Shown here: positions 43,901-52,560 of the stretch, in pieces
Layout: each line of letters starts with the position of its first letter
Numbering within the stretch: the first letter of the stretch is position 1
Assembly: GCA_938008435.1 (NCBI GenBank)
Contig: CALLKK010000003.1
Span: 41,692-105,691, forward strand
Direction of reading: 5' to 3'
Length of the DNA: 64,000 nucleotides
DNA from: an uncultured Steroidobacter sp.
Lineage (GTDB): Bacteria > Pseudomonadota > Gammaproteobacteria > Steroidobacterales > Steroidobacteraceae
Notes under the pieces: model-generated
Told to the model about the DNA's origin: nothing
The model's input: the letters and a program-made list of their open reading frames with translations, nothing else
Databases searched by the model: none
Made by a program: the position numbers and the translations under genes

Positions 43901-46566
43901 ATCGTGTGGACGACGTCGGTCGCAAGCATATCGCGCGCTGCCCGACCTTGCGGGAGCCTGAGTCCCACGTAGCGCGCGTACGGCGACAAGGTGTGCGTGG
44001 AATAAGAGACGCTGAAAGCCCCGCTGCGCTCGAAGATGCGGCTCGTGAAGCTCGCCGCCAACATACCGGGGGCCGCTTGCGCCGCATCGAGCTTGCGATC
44101 GATGCGTGCGTAGCCGGCGTCATCGAGCACGCCTTCGAACAGATCCTGCGGCTGGCTGGCGAACTCCCGCGCCGGATCCTCGAACACGAACCCGGCATGA
44201 CGCTCGAATCGTGTCGTCGTCGGCGTCAGGCGGACTTTGACGTCAGCCTTGAGCCCCGCCGCCGTCGCGCCGTGGAGCCATTGCCCGAACAGCGTGCCCT
44301 GAATACGCAAACGATCGTCGCACGCAGTTGGCCGCTGCGCGCACGCTGGATCGCGCGCACGCAGAATGCCTTGATCGTCGCGTTGCAGGCTGAGCGCGAC
44401 CTTGAGGCGATTCGGCATCACCGTCTCGATCTTGAGCGAGCGAGTGAACGACATGCCGCCGAGCGTCGCCCGCGCCGTCCAGTTGCCGGTCGGAGCGTTC
44501 TCGTTCGTCTTGAGCTTGAACGTATAGAACCCGTTCACGGGCGTCGTGTTCACGACCGACTGCACGAGCTGCCCCTGCGGATTGAGCAGCTCCATCGTGA
44601 CGGGATGATCGGCAGGCAGCGTGCCGTCCTCATCCTGCAGCACGAACGTGAGATGAATGTCGTCGCCCGGACGCCAGACGCCGCGCTCACCGTAGATATG
44701 CCCCTTGACGCCGGCTTGCACGCGCTCGCCGCCGACGTCGAAGTGGCTGACCGGCAAGGCCACGCCCTGCTGCACGCGCAGATATCCTGTGTCGTCGCCC
44801 TTGCGCGCCACGAACATGAATGGCGCGTCCTTGAGCACGAGCTCCGCCATACCGTTCGCATCGGTGTCGACCGTGGCGAGCACCTGCCGCTGGAAGCTCA
44901 AGGCTTCGATGCGCACGCCCGCGAGCGGCGCCGCGCTGCGCAAGTCGGTTGCCGCAATGAGCCATTTGCCGCGCTGGTCCTTCTTCGCCAGCAGGCCCAT
45001 ATTCGAGACGAGCAGGTTGCGCGACGCCCTGATGCGATCGTCGTTGTAGGCGTAGTACGCGTCCTTGCACGGATTGTCGCGCTCGCTCCACGTCGAGCCG
45101 TCCTTCACGCTGAAATATTCTTCGATGTAATACCAGCTGCTCTCGTCGGCGCCATCGTTGGCGTCGAGCTCGACAGGCGCCTGCTCGTCGTGGGGCGCGG
45201 CATCGGGACATTCGTAGATGGAGTTGTCGCGGTTGATTGCGATGCTGAGCCGCACGAGCCCGCCCGGATACTTGCGCAGCAGCTCGGTGACATCGAGGCT
45301 GTAGCGATTCCACGTCGTCAAATCCGCAGCATTCAACGGAATGACCTTGCGCCAGAGATTGCGCCCGACGCGGCCGAGCTCGTACGAGCCGTCGAGTGCG
45401 TTGACCTGCAGGAACTGCGTGAGATTGTCCTCGTACACGCGAAATGCGGTGACGCGCACGCTGCGCACGCCGACGGCTTCGAACGGCACCGTCAGAGTCT
45501 CGGCCTCGGGAAGAATCGTGCCGGTGCCGACGAAGCGCACCTGCGGCTTGGTGCTCGCGAAGACGACCGGATAGGAAGCGCTGCGCTCGAGGATGCGACC
45601 GAAGCGATTGCGCACGCCGCGTTCGATGGTGAGCGTCACCTGACCGTCGATCGCTTGATCGGAGTACACGCGCAGCACGTTGCCGTCGACGCGCGTACGC
45701 GGCGAGCCTTCGCTCAGGCGCACGAGGCCCTTCAAATCCTGCGCGCGGTCCAGCGCATCGGAGAAATACACGGCAATGTAGCGTTCGCCGCGCTCCTCGC
45801 GTGCCGTGACTTGCGTGATGACGAAACGATCCAGTGCGGGAACGGTCAGCTCGCTCGTGCCTTCGTTTGCCGCGCCGAGCGGCGTGCCCTGCCAGCGGAT
45901 GCGAAGCGGCTCGTCCTGATCGGCGCGCGCAATCCCACGGATGGTGAACTCATGGCGTTGCGCGTTCGCCGCATGCGCCCACTCGATCGGCATCGAGCGG
46001 CCGCGGTATTCGGCCGTGATCAACTGCTCGACCTTCTCCTGCGACTCGATGTCGGCCGTCGTCACCACGCCCGTCACGCGCATGGCGCGCTCTTGCTCCG
46101 GATCGTTCGTGAGTCCGCCGAGCGCGACGTCGAACTCGGGCCGCTTGACGTCCACCGCAAACTCGAACGGTCGCAACGTCGCCGGCACGCCGAGTAGGCC
46201 ATTCGGCTTGATCGCTACTCGATAAGTCGTGCCGGGCTTGAGCTCGCCGCGCGGCGTGAACACGAGCTCGCGCGGACTGACGAAGGTCACCTGGCCGGCC
46301 GCGCTCGGCTCGATCGCAAAGACTGCACCGGCGTCCTTTCCAACGCGCTCGGGAGAGGCGACATCGGTCGTGAAGATCACGCGAATCGTCGAACGGCGCG
46401 AAACGAGCCCGGTGGTGTGGGATTCGAGGAACTGCCCCCACATCGGATCGGGCCGCGAGGCCGCGCTGCGCTCGGTAGCGGTCCCGCCGCACGCCGCAAG
46501 GGCAAGCAACGACACGATGAAGATGAGCTTGAGATACGTCGCGGAACGCAGCGCGATGGTCAACAC
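40918..46566 (-). CDS. bacterial alpha-2-macroglobulin lipoprotein
   Basis: A 1882-residue protein of the YfhM type. A signal peptide with lipobox (LLALAACGG) anchors it in the periplasm. MG domains, the A2M_BRD and A2M regions follow (VVRFFGPFELKAGEKRRHEVPLP), with the thioester motif YGCLEQ near residue 1415 and the terpenoid-cyclase-like thioester domain. It traps proteases that breach the outer membrane while PBP1C repairs peptidoglycan. The GTG at 46566 is preferred: AGAGGA lies 7 bases upstream and the signal sequence then starts properly; an ATG 60 bases earlier would give an unusual Cys/Arg-rich N-terminus. Confidence 0.94.
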   Translation of the reverse strand: MLTIALRSATYLKLIFIVSLLALAACGGTATERSAASRPDPMWGQFLESHTTGLVSRRSTIRVIFTTDVASPERVGKDAGAVFAIEPSAAGQVTFVSPRELVFTPRGELKPGTTYRVAIKPNGLLGVPATLRPFEFAVDVKRPEFDVALGGLTNDPEQERAMRVTGVVTTADIESQEKVEQLITAEYRGRSMPIEWAHAANAQRHEFTIRGIARADQDEPLRIRWQGTPLGAANEGTSELTVPALDRFVITQVTAREERGERYIAVYFSDALDRAQDLKGLVRLSEGSPRTRVDGNVLRVYSDQAIDGQVTLTIERGVRNRFGRILERSASYPVVFASTKPQVRFVGTGTILPEAETLTVPFEAVGVRSVRVTAFRVYEDNLTQFLQVNALDGSYELGRVGRNLWRKVIPLNAADLTTWNRYSLDVTELLRKYPGGLVRLSIAINRDNSIYECPDAAPHDEQAPVELDANDGADESSWYYIEEYFSVKDGSTWSERDNPCKDAYYAYNDDRIRASRNLLVSNMGLLAKKDQRGKWLIAATDLRSAAPLAGVRIEALSFQRQVLATVDTDANGMAELVLKDAPFMFVARKGDDTGYLRVQQGVALPVSHFDVGGERVQAGVKGHIYGERGVWRPGDDIHLTFVLQDEDGTLPADHPVTMELLNPQGQLVQSVVNTTPVNGFYTFKLKTNENAPTGNWTARATLGGMSFTRSLKIETVMPNRLKVALSLQRDDQGILRARDPACAQRPTACDDRLRIQGTLFGQWLHGATAAGLKADVKVRLTPTTTRFERHAGFVFEDPAREFASQPQDLFEGVLDDAGYARIDRKLDAAQAAPGMLAASFTSRIFERSGAFSVSYSTHTLSPYARYVGLRLPQGRAARDMLATDVVHTIELAGVTEDGQPTDIKDVEVTLYKIDWKWWWDKSGESLAQYAQRAHSSVVRQDKVSIVQGKGEWKFEIASPAWGRYLVRVCDVAGGHCSGQTFYVDWPSWSGVEGTDASANVLVFTADKERYVVGETATIQLPEAKEGRALFTLENGTTILEARWLDFSKDSPRLTVPITAAMAPNVYASVTFIQPHGKTNDRPIRMYGVIPLHVTDPDTTLAPVIDAAAQWRPESVGVVEVSERNKRAMTYTLAVVDEGLLDLTSFRTPNLHEQFYKREALGVATWDVFDEVAGAYGAALERLLAIGGSDAIVKNPDERKTRFPPVVRFFGPFELKAGEKRRHEVPLPQYVGSVRVMVVAGQRGAYGSADKTVAVRQPLMILPTLPRVVGPEEEVAVPISVFVADKSIRDVSVQMEVDSAFEIVGSNTARLTFTQPDEQIAMLRLRSKPALGQGTISFRAVGADQRATAQVNLEVRSPNPPTTKRWHRVLEPGEAWSEHIVPHGLAGTNELALEVSAVPPLDLERRLGYLIQYPYGCLEQVTSAVFPQLYLSSLMKLEDERKQEIQRNVQDGIYRLSGFQRPNGGFAYWPGGFYASQDRQREEWTTSYAGHFLIEAKRIGYAVPDAMLAGWTRHQRSLAQAWNGTSDVEKLAQAYRLYTLALAREPEVGAMNRLRELERLPTPARWLLAASYKLAGLSEAADQLARDLPIAVAAMSDAAPIFGAELRDRAIVLDALVTLGRHEQAAAVADELSRSLVAEMWHSTQSTAYALLAMARYVGVGPLAPFAFEYSIDGRTTRVPVEAALSRTALTQFPERGAQVRVQNPTDRRLFVTLTARGIAASGADTADAQGLALDVSYRDEEGRVIDVTRLVQGTDLIARIVVTNTTSYRIDNIALAHLVPAGWEIHNERMEGFDALGEREGGDARLPWWIEQSSNANVEYVDVRDDRIYRFFSLKPRESITITTRLNAAYRGRFYLPSVNVEAMYDASRFARTKGQWVEVVQ

Positions 46567-46973
46567 GAGAATTCCTCTGAATCGATGACAGCGCGATTCG
46601 CTCGCGCAAATGACATTGTCCCGCAATCCGGCCTGTGAGCAGCGAGAAAGATGCGCCGATCGTGATCAATTGTGGCGTATTGTGACCTGCGCCGCCCTCG
46701 CGCATTCCCGCAATGCTCGCCTCGCGGTTGTGCCCGGCGCCGGTCGTTGCGCTCCCTCGAGATCACTTCGAACCGCATCGGCCGAAAAACCTGACAGCGG
46801 ACAGCATATTAATAAGAGAATGTCCCCGCCGAGGTCGCGGGCGCGGAGCGCACATTGCCCACTTGCAGACTCAGCCGAGGCGAACGCAGCTCGACATTAG
46901 TGGACGGCGGTGTATGCTCTCCGCTGGGGTGCAGCCGGCTCGCGACCTCAATACGACAAATCAGGAGGATTCG
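46567..46973. promoter_or_regulatory. 407-bp divergent region, promoter for VOC gene
   Basis: Between alpha-2-macroglobulin (minus) and the VOC gene (plus). A promoter-like match TCGACA (46891-46896), 16-bp spacer, TATGCT (46913-46918) faces the VOC gene and predicts a ~50-nt leader. An AT-rich patch near 46807-46820 (ATATTAATAAG) could serve the other direction. No repeats of the heptamer type. Confidence 0.5.
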
Positions 46974-47441
46974 ATGGTCAAACCTATTCCCGATGGCTAT
47001 CACGCCGTGACGCCGTATCTCATCGTTCATCACGCAGCGGATGCGATCGAGTTCTACAAGCGGGCGTTCGGCGCAGAAGAGCTTTTCAGGATGCCGATGC
47101 CCGACGGACGCATCGGGCATGCCGAGATCAAGATCGGCGACTCGCCCATCATGCTCGCTGACGAGAACGTCGAAGAGGGCTATCGCAGCCCCCGCTCGCT
47201 CGGCGGCGCCGGCGTCAGCCTGATGCTGTACGTGCCGGATGTCGACACGGTCTTCGCACGCGCGCTCGCCGCCGGCGCGACCGAGCTCGCACCCGTTCAA
47301 GATCAATTCTACGGCGACCGCTCCGGCAAGCTGCGTGATCCCTTCGGTCACACCTGGATGATCTCGACCCACGTCGAAGACGTCGCACCCGAAGAGCTCG
47401 AGCGACGCGCGCAGGAGTGGACGGAAAAGTATGGGGGCTAG
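46974..47441 (+). CDS. VOC-family (PhnB/glyoxalase-like) protein
   Basis: A 155-residue protein, MVKPIPDGYHAVTPYLIVHHAADAIEFYKRAFGAEE..., of the PhnB-like branch of the vicinal oxygen chelate superfamily. Conserved pieces are GRIGHAEIKIGDSPIMLADE, LMLYVPDVDTVFARALAAGA and DQFYGDRSGKLRDPFGHTW. The substrate is not known; many members are small metalloenzymes of unassigned function. AGGAGG is 5 bases before the ATG at 46974. Confidence 0.92.
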   Translation: MVKPIPDGYHAVTPYLIVHHAADAIEFYKRAFGAEELFRMPMPDGRIGHAEIKIGDSPIMLADENVEEGYRSPRSLGGAGVSLMLYVPDVDTVFARALAAGATELAPVQDQFYGDRSGKLRDPFGHTWMISTHVEDVAPEELERRAQEWTEKYGG

Positions 47442-47640
47442 AGGCTGGAGGCTGGGAGATCGGACGGAAAAGCGGCCGCTGTCGCGGCAGGGAGGATGCT
47501 TCACGTCAAGGAGGCCACGTGCGTGGCAGGGAAGATGCTGGAGCGTCACGGAAAGTGATGCGTAAGAACGTGCACAGCGTCCTTGTCACCAGCGCCCAGC
47601 AACCCACTCTGGCTGTAGAAGAAGAGGCTTTCGGCGCGTG
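47442..47640 (+). repeat. composite repeat with ~20-bp palindrome array
   Basis: GGCTGGAGGCTGGG after the VOC stop, then palindromic blocks with spacers AGGGAGGA (47489), AAGGAGGC (47508), AGGGAAGA (47528) and ACGGAAAG (47548), about 20 bp apart. They are followed by GCGTCCTTGTCACCAG, CGCCCAGCAACCCA and CTGGCTGTAGAAGAAGAG. Same frame as the copy at 34.9 kb. Confidence 0.75.
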
Positions 47641-47655
47641 AATCGCGCCGAAAGC
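47627..47655. terminator. perfect 12-bp hairpin inside composite repeat
   Basis: GCTTTCGGCGCG and CGCGCCGAAAGC around a 5-base loop. It shares the CTTTCGGNGCG core with the hairpin at 40746-40772. It lacks a U-tract on either strand, so rho-independent termination is doubtful. Confidence 0.45.
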
Positions 47656-47829
47656 GAATTCAACGAGGAAACAGCGTCAGATCAAAATCAAGAAAGCCGT
47701 GCGGCAGAAGGTGCGCGCGTCGAGAAGACTTGGACTATTGGCTTCTTGCCGTAGCCTGTCGCCCGTTGTCCGTCGCCTGGTGACGCACCGCGCGCTTCTG
47801 GCCAGGGCCCAGGGCCCAGAGCCCAAGAT
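47641..47829 (+). repeat. composite intergenic heptamer repeat
   Basis: Continues the hairpin, then four heptamers at 47751-47778 (GTAGCCT, GTCGCCC, GTTGTCC, GTCGCCT), GCGCGCTTCTGGCCAG and CCAGGGC, CCAGGGC, CCAGAGC at 47802-47822, ending next to the stop codon of the HlyD gene. With the unit before it, this is a tandem pair of composite elements. Confidence 0.82.
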
Positions 47830-49023
47830 TCATCTCTCCCTCAACGCCTCCTTCGCCTTGTTCACCGGCTTCAACAGATAGTCGAGGACCGTTTTCGAAC
47901 CGGTACGAATGTCTACCGTCGCGACCATGCCGGGCATGATGGCGTGTTCCTTGCCGTCCTTCGTGCGCAGCGTCGAGCTGCGTGTGTGCAGGTAGACGCG
48001 GTAATAGACCTGATCGCGATGCACCTCGTCCTGTAACGTGTCGGGCGAGATGCGATCGACGACTGCGTCGAGCGTACCGTAGATCGAGGGATCGTAGGCG
48101 GTGATCTTCACCGTTGCCGGCAACCCCGGACGAATGAATGCGATGTCGCGCGGACTCAGCCGCGCTTCGATCAAGAGCGTATCTTCGATCGGCACGATCT
48201 CCATCAGCGTGCCGCCCGGCGCAACGACGCCGCCGATGGTCGTGTGTTCAAGATTCTTCACGATGCCGCGCACCGGCGATGTGAGCACTGTTCGTTCGAG
48301 CTGATCGCGCCGCCCGCTCATTACCTGACGGATGACTTCGAGCTCGGCCATCGTCTTGGCGTATTCGGCATTCGCCTCGATGATGTATTGATTGCGCACC
48401 GAAGCGAGCTTGGCGGCGAGCTCGTTTTCCTGACGCTTGAGGCGAATCAGCTCCACATCGCTCGCAGCTCCGAGCTCGACCAACGGTGCGGTCAGCTCGA
48501 TCTCGCGCCGCACGAGCCGCAGCGATTCTTCCAGACTTGCGGTGTTCTCCTTCAGGTTGTGACGCCGCGAACGAAAGAGCTCCATTTCACGCGCCACGAG
48601 CTCCGGCATCGCTTCGACTTCCTGACTGAAGCGCGGCGCTCCGCCTTCGATCTCCGCCTTCAGACGCGCGCCGGCGGCTTCGAGCGAGCGCGCCTTCGCG
48701 ACCACCTCGCCCACGGTTGCCATGAACCGTGCGCGATCGAGCGCAGCGAGCGTCTGGCCCACCTGCACGAGATCGCCTTCGCGCACGAAGATCTCCTCGA
48801 TGATGCCGCCTTCGAGCGTCTGAATGAGCTGCGATTTCGACGAGGGCGTCACGCGCGCCGATCCCACCGCGACCTCATCCACCTTCGCGAATGCGGCCCA
48901 CACGATGAAGACCGTGATCAGACAAGCGAGGATCGGAATGATCCGGCTGCGCGGCGGCCGGTCGTCCTCCCAATTCAGAACCTGAGACTTCGATGAATCC
49001 GCTGTCAGCAGGGCACTGTTCAT
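47830..49023 (-). CDS. HlyD-family type I secretion periplasmic adaptor
   Basis: A 397-residue membrane fusion protein: a cytoplasmic N-terminus, one transmembrane helix (IIPILACLITVFIVWAAFAKVDE, about 28-50), a lipoyl half-motif LEGGIIEEIFVREGDLVQVGQTLA, a long coiled-coil hairpin (about 95-250), a second lipoyl half and the HlyD C-terminal motif MVATVDIRTGSKTVLDYLLKPV. It links the ABC protein at 49.0 kb to TolC. It is the last gene of a TolC-ABC-HlyD operon, 13 bp after the ABC gene. Confidence 0.95.
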   Translation of the reverse strand: MNSALLTADSSKSQVLNWEDDRPPRSRIIPILACLITVFIVWAAFAKVDEVAVGSARVTPSSKSQLIQTLEGGIIEEIFVREGDLVQVGQTLAALDRARFMATVGEVVAKARSLEAAGARLKAEIEGGAPRFSQEVEAMPELVAREMELFRSRRHNLKENTASLEESLRLVRREIELTAPLVELGAASDVELIRLKRQENELAAKLASVRNQYIIEANAEYAKTMAELEVIRQVMSGRRDQLERTVLTSPVRGIVKNLEHTTIGGVVAPGGTLMEIVPIEDTLLIEARLSPRDIAFIRPGLPATVKITAYDPSIYGTLDAVVDRISPDTLQDEVHRDQVYYRVYLHTRSSTLRTKDGKEHAIMPGMVATVDIRTGSKTVLDYLLKPVNKAKEALRER

Positions 49024-49036
49024 GTTCGATCCTCCG

Positions 49037-51181
49037 TCAGCCCACGGCAGCGACCGGCGCGGCCTGCGGCCGTGCCAACGACTTCAATACGTCGGACTTG
49101 GGACCATCGAGCACGATGCGGCCGTTGTCGATGACGATGATGCGATCGACGATCGGCAGGATGCCGGCGCGATTGGTCGCAATGATCAACGTGCGATCGC
49201 CTGCCCAGCGCCGTAGCCGCTCGACGAACTGCCGTTCGGTACTTTCGTCCATCGCGGCAGAAGGCTCATCGAGCAGCACGATGTTGCTGTTTCTAAGGAG
49301 CGTGCGCGCGAGGAGCAGCGTCTGACGCTGGCCGCCCGACAAACCGATACCGCCTTCCTGCAGCATCAGATCGAGGCCGCGCGATTGGCCTTGCACCAGG
49401 TGCAAACCGCCGGTCACCGACAACGCCTCGAGAATCTCTTCGTCCGTCGCATCGGGCCGGCCGATCGTGAGGTTCTCGCGGATGCTGCCGAGGAAGAGCT
49501 GTGCACTCTGACCGAGATAGCCGATCTCGCGCCGCAGGTCCGCAGGACTGATGATGTTGAGATCCGTGCCGTCGAGCAGAATCTGGCCGCTCGTCGGCTG
49601 CGCCATGCCCGAAAGTAGACGCAACATGGTGCTCTTGCCGGCGCCGATCCGTCCCAACAGCGCAATGCGCTCGCCGGGACGAATCACGAGATCGTCCACT
49701 TGAAAGACGGTTGCGCCGCCTTCACCGTACGCATAGCGCACGTTCTGGAATCGATACTCGCCCTTGAGCGTCGGGCGGCGCAGCAGCTCGCGCTCCGGAT
49801 CGTGATCGACGGGCTTGGCCAAGAGATCGTTGAGCCCCGACAGCGCCACTTTGGCGTTTTGCCATCGGGCGAGCGCCTGCCCCAGCGGCATGAACAATAC
49901 GATCACCCGGTTGGTCAGAATCGAGCACGCGATGAGCGCACCCATGCTCATCTCGCCTGACAGCACCATATAAGTGCCGGCCACGAGCACCGCCGTATAC
50001 GCCAGGTGCTGCAGCGATTGCGTCCAGTTCACGAACAGCGCGGTATAACGACGCTGCGCGATGCCCGCTTGCGCCGCGGTGTGGGTGAAGCGCTCCCACA
50101 ATGCTTGAAAGCGCGACTCGGCCTGCAATGCCTTGATTTCCTCCACCCGCTCGATCGACTCGACCAGGATGGCGTTGCGCAGCGCCGATTCGCGCATGCC
50201 TTCGCGCGCGAGCTTCGCCATCGGCACCTGCAGCAGCAGGCCGGGCACGAGGATCGCGACCAATACCGCGAGCACGATGAACACGAGCGGACCGGCCAGC
50301 GCCGCAAAGAACGCCAGGAACAGGATAACGAACGGCAGATCGATGAACGCCGCGACTGTCGTGGAGGTCAAGAGCTCACGCAGCTGCTCGATGTCGCGCA
50401 GCTGCGCAATGAACGAACCCGTCGACTTCGGGCGCGACTCGTTCCTGATATCGAGCGCACGGGCGAATACGAGCGAAGAAATCGCCAGGTCCGCGCGTTT
50501 CCCGATACGATCAGCGAGCGATACGCGTGCCGTGCGCAGAGCAAGCTCGAACGCAATTGCAGTCAACACGCCCAACGCCAGCACCCACAGCGTCGGTATC
50601 GATTGCGCGGGCACCACGCGATCCCACACCTGCATGGCGAACAGCGACGTCGCAAAGGCGAGCAGGTTGCCGAACAGCGAGGCCAACACGATCTGTCCGT
50701 AGCTCGATTTGTCGCGCAGCACGATGTCGCGGAACCACGAAGGCTTCGTGGCGCGCAGAAATTCGTCGATGCGCGCATCGCGCGTGCGCGTCGTCAGCGG
50801 CTCGACGAAAGCGATGCGGCCGGTGAACTGCTCTTTGAACGTCTCGAGCGGAATCTGCTGCTCGATCGTTCCACCTGCCGTCGGCACCGCCACGATCACT
50901 TCCTGTGGGCCACGGCAGTGCACGACAACCACATTGCCGTCACGGCACTCGGCCAGCACCGGCATCAATCGGGACGGCACGTCCGCGAGCTGCGCCTCTG
51001 TAATCTTGAGCTGCAGCCCCATGAGCGGCGCGATACGCACCATCGTCTGTTGCCAGTCCGGGGACTGCATCGCATCGATGCGACGACGCAGCTCCTCCCG
51101 CGTGAGCTGCACGCCTTTCAGCCGCGCGATCTCGACGATTGCATCGATCCATTGGTTACGTGCGTCGGCTTCCGCACTCAT
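49037..51181 (-). CDS. type I secretion ABC transporter (LapB/LssB-like)
   Basis: A 714-residue exporter: an N-terminal C39-like domain (about 1-130) without the catalytic Cys motif, six membrane helices (about 160-440), and a nucleotide-binding domain with Walker A GRIGAGKST near 512, signature LSGGQRQ near 612 and Walker B IVLLDEPSAAMD near 635. Inactive C39 domains bind RTX-type substrates without cleaving them, which is the LapB/HlyB pattern for large adhesins. No RTX adhesin gene is visible in the window. Overlaps tolC-like gene by ATGA. Confidence 0.95.
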   Translation of the reverse strand: MSAEADARNQWIDAIVEIARLKGVQLTREELRRRIDAMQSPDWQQTMVRIAPLMGLQLKITEAQLADVPSRLMPVLAECRDGNVVVVHCRGPQEVIVAVPTAGGTIEQQIPLETFKEQFTGRIAFVEPLTTRTRDARIDEFLRATKPSWFRDIVLRDKSSYGQIVLASLFGNLLAFATSLFAMQVWDRVVPAQSIPTLWVLALGVLTAIAFELALRTARVSLADRIGKRADLAISSLVFARALDIRNESRPKSTGSFIAQLRDIEQLRELLTSTTVAAFIDLPFVILFLAFFAALAGPLVFIVLAVLVAILVPGLLLQVPMAKLAREGMRESALRNAILVESIERVEEIKALQAESRFQALWERFTHTAAQAGIAQRRYTALFVNWTQSLQHLAYTAVLVAGTYMVLSGEMSMGALIACSILTNRVIVLFMPLGQALARWQNAKVALSGLNDLLAKPVDHDPERELLRRPTLKGEYRFQNVRYAYGEGGATVFQVDDLVIRPGERIALLGRIGAGKSTMLRLLSGMAQPTSGQILLDGTDLNIISPADLRREIGYLGQSAQLFLGSIRENLTIGRPDATDEEILEALSVTGGLHLVQGQSRGLDLMLQEGGIGLSGGQRQTLLLARTLLRNSNIVLLDEPSAAMDESTERQFVERLRRWAGDRTLIIATNRAGILPIVDRIIVIDNGRIVLDGPKSDVLKSLARPQAAPVAAVG

Positions 51182-52560
51182 TGGTTGCTTCCTTCTTGCG
51201 CTAGACGCATGGCCAGCCCCAGCGACGGCCGGAGCGAGCCACAGGCCGCTTCGTACTGAATGCGAGCGCGCATCACGTCATACTCCGCCGCGATGCGTGC
51301 GCTCGCTGCCCGGTAGATCTCGAGCTCGGCGCTGAGCAGATCCGCGAGGCTGCGCTTGCCCAGCTTGTACTCTTCCAAGAAGATCTGACTGGTGTTGATT
51401 GCGTGCTGTTCCTGATTGCGATGCGCCGCGATGCGCGCCTCGCCGCCTTCGATCTGCTCGCGAGCCGCGAGCATGCGCCCGCGCAGATCGAGCGCTACGG
51501 AATCACGGATCGCACGTGCGGCACGCCGATCCTCGATCGCAGAACGCAGCGCATGACGTGTACCCGCGCGATACAAGTCGCCCGTCACGGTGATGAGCGC
51601 GGTGACCGAATTGTTCGGCCGATAGGTCGACTCGAAGCCGCTGTAGTGATTCCAGTCGTAGCCCACTTGCAGCCCGAGACGCGGATAGCGCTCCGATCGC
51701 ACTTCGTTGATGCGCGCCTCCGCCGCGCGCTCCGCCGCTTCCGCCGCGGCGACCATCGGTACCGCGTCCAGGTCCGGCTCGGCGCGATGGCGCTCGAAGC
51801 GCGCTACCACGGCAGCCGGATCCAAATAGCGTTCGGGCACGACGCCGGTGAGATTCGACAATGCCTTGATCGCGGACTGATACGCCGTGCGAATCTGCAC
51901 TTGTTCGCCGCGCGCACTCTCGACGCGTACGCCGGCAAGCAGCAGATCCGACTTATCCGATAAGCCCGCGTCGCTGCGCATCCGAATGAGCTCCCGCAGC
52001 CTCTCCAGCGAGGCGATGTGCCGCTCGGTCTCGGCCTGCAGGAGCTCGTGACGCTTCACATCGAGAAAGCCGAGCGCCGCCTGCCCCGCAAGCTGATCTG
52101 CCGTCGCCGCCAGCTCGAGCTCGCGCTGATGTTCCGTCGCGGACGCCGCATCGATCTGATTGCGGCTACGTCCGAAGTCCCAAATGAGCTGTTGAATGGC
52201 GATACCGCCGCCCGTCGGCCCGCCATTGACCTCCCAGTCGCCCGACGACGAGGTCGTATCCGGTCCAAGATTGCCGCGGTACGTCAGCACCGGCAGCCAG
52301 ACGCTGCGTGCCGCATCGATATCTGAACGACCCTTTGCAAGGTTTGCGAGCGCATACGCGACTTGCGGATGGCGCGCGACCGTCATGGCCACCGCGTCGG
52401 CGATGCTCATCGGCGCGTTCGACGGCCTGACTTCGGTAGTGAACTCGTCCGCGAAATAGTCGGCGGCTGACTGTGCGGGCATGCTTGCTACGCTTGCCAA
52501 CAGCGTCATGATTGCCACCGCGAGCGTTCCTCGCGCGCTCATTGTTTGTCCGTTGCTCAT
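51178..52560 (-). CDS. TolC-family outer-membrane channel
   Basis: A 460-residue protein with a signal peptide (TLAVAIMTLLASVASMPAQSA) and two outer membrane efflux protein repeats rich in coiled coil (ADAVAMTVARHPQVAYALANL...; ...YKLGKRSLADLLSAELEIYRA). It is of the type I secretion (LapE-like) branch and would complete the TolC-ABC-HlyD channel. The ATG at 52560 or 52542 can be the start; the latter gives a shorter signal sequence. First gene of the operon. Confidence 0.93.
   Translation of the reverse strand: MSNGQTMSARGTLAVAIMTLLASVASMPAQSAADYFADEFTTEVRPSNAPMSIADAVAMTVARHPQVAYALANLAKGRSDIDAARSVWLPVLTYRGNLGPDTTSSSGDWEVNGGPTGGGIAIQQLIWDFGRSRNQIDAASATEHQRELELAATADQLAGQAALGFLDVKRHELLQAETERHIASLERLRELIRMRSDAGLSDKSDLLLAGVRVESARGEQVQIRTAYQSAIKALSNLTGVVPERYLDPAAVVARFERHRAEPDLDAVPMVAAAEAAERAAEARINEVRSERYPRLGLQVGYDWNHYSGFESTYRPNNSVTALITVTGDLYRAGTRHALRSAIEDRRAARAIRDSVALDLRGRMLAAREQIEGGEARIAAHRNQEQHAINTSQIFLEEYKLGKRSLADLLSAELEIYRAASARIAAEYDVMRARIQYEAACGSLRPSLGLAMRLAQEGSNQ

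Noticed and set aside
42901..46197. A 1098-codon plus-strand open frame opposite the alpha-2-macroglobulin gene.
   Set aside because: Arg/His-rich antisense shadow with no recognisable domains; the minus strand has the thioester motif, lipobox and family length.
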